Source of the DNA: Chitinophagales bacterium
GTDB lineage: Bacteria > Bacteroidota > Bacteroidia > Chitinophagales > CAIODY01
Assembly: GCA_023251415.1 (NCBI GenBank)
Contig: JAHEYX010000112.1
Coordinates: 1 to 8,614, forward strand
DNA: 8,614 bases
Direction: 5' to 3'
Shown here: positions 6,776 to 8,614 of the stretch, in pieces
How the letters are laid out: every line of letters starts with the position of its first letter
Position numbering within the stretch: position 1 is the stretch's first letter
Translations under genes and position numbers: made by a program
Notes under the pieces: model-generated
The model's database searches: none
The model's input: the letters and a program-made list of their open reading frames with translations, nothing else
Told to the model about the DNA's origin: nothing

Positions 6776-8212
6776 ATGGCGAAAAGAACCAAGATTAATG
6801 CGATTTTATTGAACCCTGAAACGCAATACGAAACGACTGTTAAAGGTTGGGTTCGTACATTTAGAAGTAACCGATTTATTGCTTTGAACGATGGAAGTAC
6901 AAACAACAACTTGCAATTGGTGATTGATTTTACAACCATGGACGAAGCCTTATTGAAACGCATCACAACCGGAGCAGCAATTGCTGCCAGCGGAACAATA
7001 GTTGCTTCGCAAGGAAAGGAACAACGTGTTGAAATGAATGTTTCCGCATTGGAAATTTTAGGAGATTCTGATCCTGAAAAATATCCATTACAACCGAAAA
7101 AGCACTCCCTTGAATTTTTACGTGAAATTGCGCACTTGCGTTTTCGCACCAATACCTTTGCAGCAGTTAATCGTGTTCGTAATACCTTAGCCTATGCCAT
7201 TCACGAGTACTTTCAACAACAAGGCTTTGTTTATTTACATACACCGGTTATAACTGCCAGTGATGCAGAAGGCGCCGGTCAAATGTTTAGTGTATCGGTT
7301 TTGGATAAACTAAACCCTCCTAAAAACGAAGACGGTACGATTAATTATGCAATGGATTTCTTTGGCCGTCCTACCAATCTTACGGTTAGCGGTCAATTGG
7401 AAGCCGAGTTAGGAGCCATGGCTTTAAGTGAAGTATACACGTTTGGACCAACTTTCCGTGCCGAAAATTCTAACACCACTCGTCACTTAGCTGAGTTTTG
7501 GATGATTGAACCTGAAGTGGCTTTTAATGACTTGCATGATAATATGGATTTGGCAGAAGGCTTATTGAAATTTTGTATACAACAAGCCTTAACAAAAAAT
7601 GCTGATGATTTAGCATTTTTAAATAACCGTTTATTGGATGAAGAGAAGCAAAAACCAACCAACGAACGAAGCGAAATGAGTTTATTGGATTCCTTGAACT
7701 TCGTAGTGAGTAATGATTTTGTGCGTTTAACCTATACCGAAGCGATTCAAATCTTGAAAGAGTCGACTCCAAATAAAAAGAAAAAATTTGCCTATTTGGT
7801 AGAAGAGTGGGGTGTTGATTTGCAAAGTGAACACGAACGGTATTTGGTAGAAAAGCATTTTAAAAAGCCCGTTATTTTAACCGATTATCCAAAAGACATT
7901 AAAGCATTTTATATGCGTATGAATGAGGATGGCAAAACGGTTCGTGCAATGGATATTTTATTCCCGGGCATTGGAGAAATAGTGGGAGGCAGCCAACGTG
8001 AAGAACGCTTGGAAATTCTGGAACAACGCATGGATGAAATGCACATCCCGAAAGAAGAAATGTATTGGTATTTGGATACGCGCCGTTTCGGAACTTGTCC
8101 GCACGCCGGATTTGGCTTAGGTTTCGAACGATTGGTGTTATTTGTTACCGGAATGGGTAATATCCGCGACGTGATTCCTTTTCCACGTTATCCTAAAAAT
8201 GCTGAATTTTAA
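6776..8212 (+). CDS. asnS: Asparagine--tRNA ligase (asparaginyl-tRNA synthetase)
   Basis: AsnS charges tRNA-Asn with asparagine using ATP and is a class IIb cytosolic synthetase. The protein has 478 residues, normal for the family. An N-terminal OB-fold anticodon-binding domain (about residues 18-97, starting TVKGWVRTFRSNRFIALNDGS) is followed by the class II catalytic core. In the core are motif 1 with the invariant proline in YLHTPVIT (153-160), motif 2 in FGPTFRAENSNTTRHLAEFW (223-242, Arg228), and motif 3 in GFGLGFERL (445-453, Arg452). The sequence SGQLEAELGAM (205-215) and the C terminus NIRDVIPFPRYP fit AsnS and not AspRS or LysRS. The start ATG at 6776 gives the usual MAKRTKI-type N terminus. 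It has its own promoter and terminator, so it is probably monocistronic. Confidence 0.97.
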   Translation: MAKRTKINAILLNPETQYETTVKGWVRTFRSNRFIALNDGSTNNNLQLVIDFTTMDEALLKRITTGAAIAASGTIVASQGKEQRVEMNVSALEILGDSDPEKYPLQPKKHSLEFLREIAHLRFRTNTFAAVNRVRNTLAYAIHEYFQQQGFVYLHTPVITASDAEGAGQMFSVSVLDKLNPPKNEDGTINYAMDFFGRPTNLTVSGQLEAELGAMALSEVYTFGPTFRAENSNTTRHLAEFWMIEPEVAFNDLHDNMDLAEGLLKFCIQQALTKNADDLAFLNNRLLDEEKQKPTNERSEMSLLDSLNFVVSNDFVRLTYTEAIQILKESTPNKKKKFAYLVEEWGVDLQSEHERYLVEKHFKKPVILTDYPKDIKAFYMRMNEDGKTVRAMDILFPGIGEIVGGSQREERLEILEQRMDEMHIPKEEMYWYLDTRRFGTCPHAGFGLGFERLVLFVTGMGNIRDVIPFPRYPKNAEF

Positions 8213-8220
8213 TAACCATA

Positions 8221-8256
8221 AAAAAAGGCTGCTTGATTTAACAAGCAGCCTTTTTT
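8221..8256. terminator. Bidirectional hairpin terminator after asnS
   Basis: A perfect 9-bp stem GGCTGCTTG (8227-8235) / CAAGCAGCC (8242-8250) has the 6-base loop ATTTAA. It is preceded by six A and followed by six T, so it can stop transcription on both strands. It sits between the end of asnS (8212, +) and the end of the minus-strand gene (8261). Confidence 0.93.
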
Positions 8257-8260
8257 ATTT

Positions 8261-8614
8261 TTAAGTAGTTGGAATTGGCGGCGGAGTATACTTACGTGGC
8301 CAGCCCAAATCCCATTCAAAATAAACACGGAAACTGCCCATCGGATCATTGGCTATACTTGCCGTAGAAAATTTCATTTTTGGTAAGCCGTTCACATCTT
8401 TTACATCAACCGTAGCTGTTGCTCCTTGAATTTCACGTGTGGTCATCTTATAATAGGCTAACCAATATTCCGGATTTGGATCAGGGGTGTTAATCAAGGC
8501 ATTCGTTGCTAATAATTGAAACAAATTCATGTAATTCGGAAAATCTTCCGGTTTGCCCGAAGCTCCTTCTGCATTGGCTTCTAAGGTAATTGCCTCAATG
8601 AATTTATAGGACAC
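8261..8614 (-). CDS. Unrecognised protein, C-terminal part (cut by window edge)
   Basis: At least 117 residues are open from the right edge to the TAA at 8261-8263. The codon at the edge is GTG (8612-8614), which could be a start or just an internal valine, so I treat the gene as partial. I do not recognise a family. The visible part has an acidic, helical first third (EAITLEANAEGASGKPEDF, then NLFQLLATNAL), a Pro-rich turn (TPDPNPEYW) and a probable beta stretch (TATVDVKDVNG, then MKFSTASI and FRVYFEWDL). It ends in a basic, proline-rich tail (WPRKYTPPPIPTT). No hydrophobic segment is seen in this portion. Its 3' end abuts the shared terminator with asnS by a few bases. Confidence 0.6.
   Translation of the reverse strand: MSYKFIEAITLEANAEGASGKPEDFPNYMNLFQLLATNALINTPDPNPEYWLAYYKMTTREIQGATATVDVKDVNGLPKMKFSTASIANDPMGSFRVYFEWDLGWPRKYTPPPIPTT

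Noticed and set aside
6736..7152. 138-codon minus-strand open frame opposite the start of asnS
   Set aside because: It overlaps the asnS promoter and coding region and has no recognisable domain; asnS is certain from its motifs.

Overview
The window looks like chromosomal DNA of a member of the Bacteroidota. The evidence is an AT-rich composition, very weak Shine-Dalgarno signals, -7 promoter elements of the TAnnTTTG type (clearest upstream of asnS), and signal peptides ending in the AQA|Q / HA|Q style. The gene families (bactofilin next to an M23 peptidase, M20 dipeptidase, AsnS, two barrel-like secreted proteins and a lipoprotein) fit this phylum. Nothing in the sequence fixes a genus. No phage, insertion sequence, CRISPR array, tRNA or rRNA was seen, and no gene-free stretch exceeds about 270 bases.

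Layout, left to right. Bases 1-1601 hold a minus-strand cluster. It is transcribed as an M23 family membrane-anchored peptidase, then a bactofilin, then the start of purN (GAR formyltransferase, cut by the left edge). The gaps are 12 and 20 bases, so the three are probably cotranscribed. A divergent promoter region (1602-1865) separates this cluster from aroC (chorismate synthase, +), whose real start is at 1866.

From 3115 to 5111 there is a tight plus-strand trio in which each gene overlaps the next by 10-14 bases: a secreted barrel-like protein, a second secreted barrel-like protein, and a small lipoprotein. The first is broken by a one-base frameshift near 3558. The second has an in-frame TAA inside its signal peptide at 3853-3855. 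Only the lipoprotein is intact. This is the most unusual part of the window: either an envelope operon in decay or two sequence errors close together.

A bidirectional hairpin terminator (5135-5172) separates the trio from a minus-strand M20 family dipeptidase (5191-6552). A second divergent promoter region leads to asnS (6776-8212, +), followed by another bidirectional terminator (8221-8256). The right edge carries the 3' part of an unrecognised minus-strand protein.

Functionally the window is mostly housekeeping: purine, aromatic amino-acid and peptide metabolism, and tRNA charging. It also has two envelope units: the bactofilin/peptidoglycan hydrolase pair, probably acting in cell shape or wall remodelling, and the damaged outer-membrane trio. 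I found no convincing evidence of an undescribed defence or mobile system.
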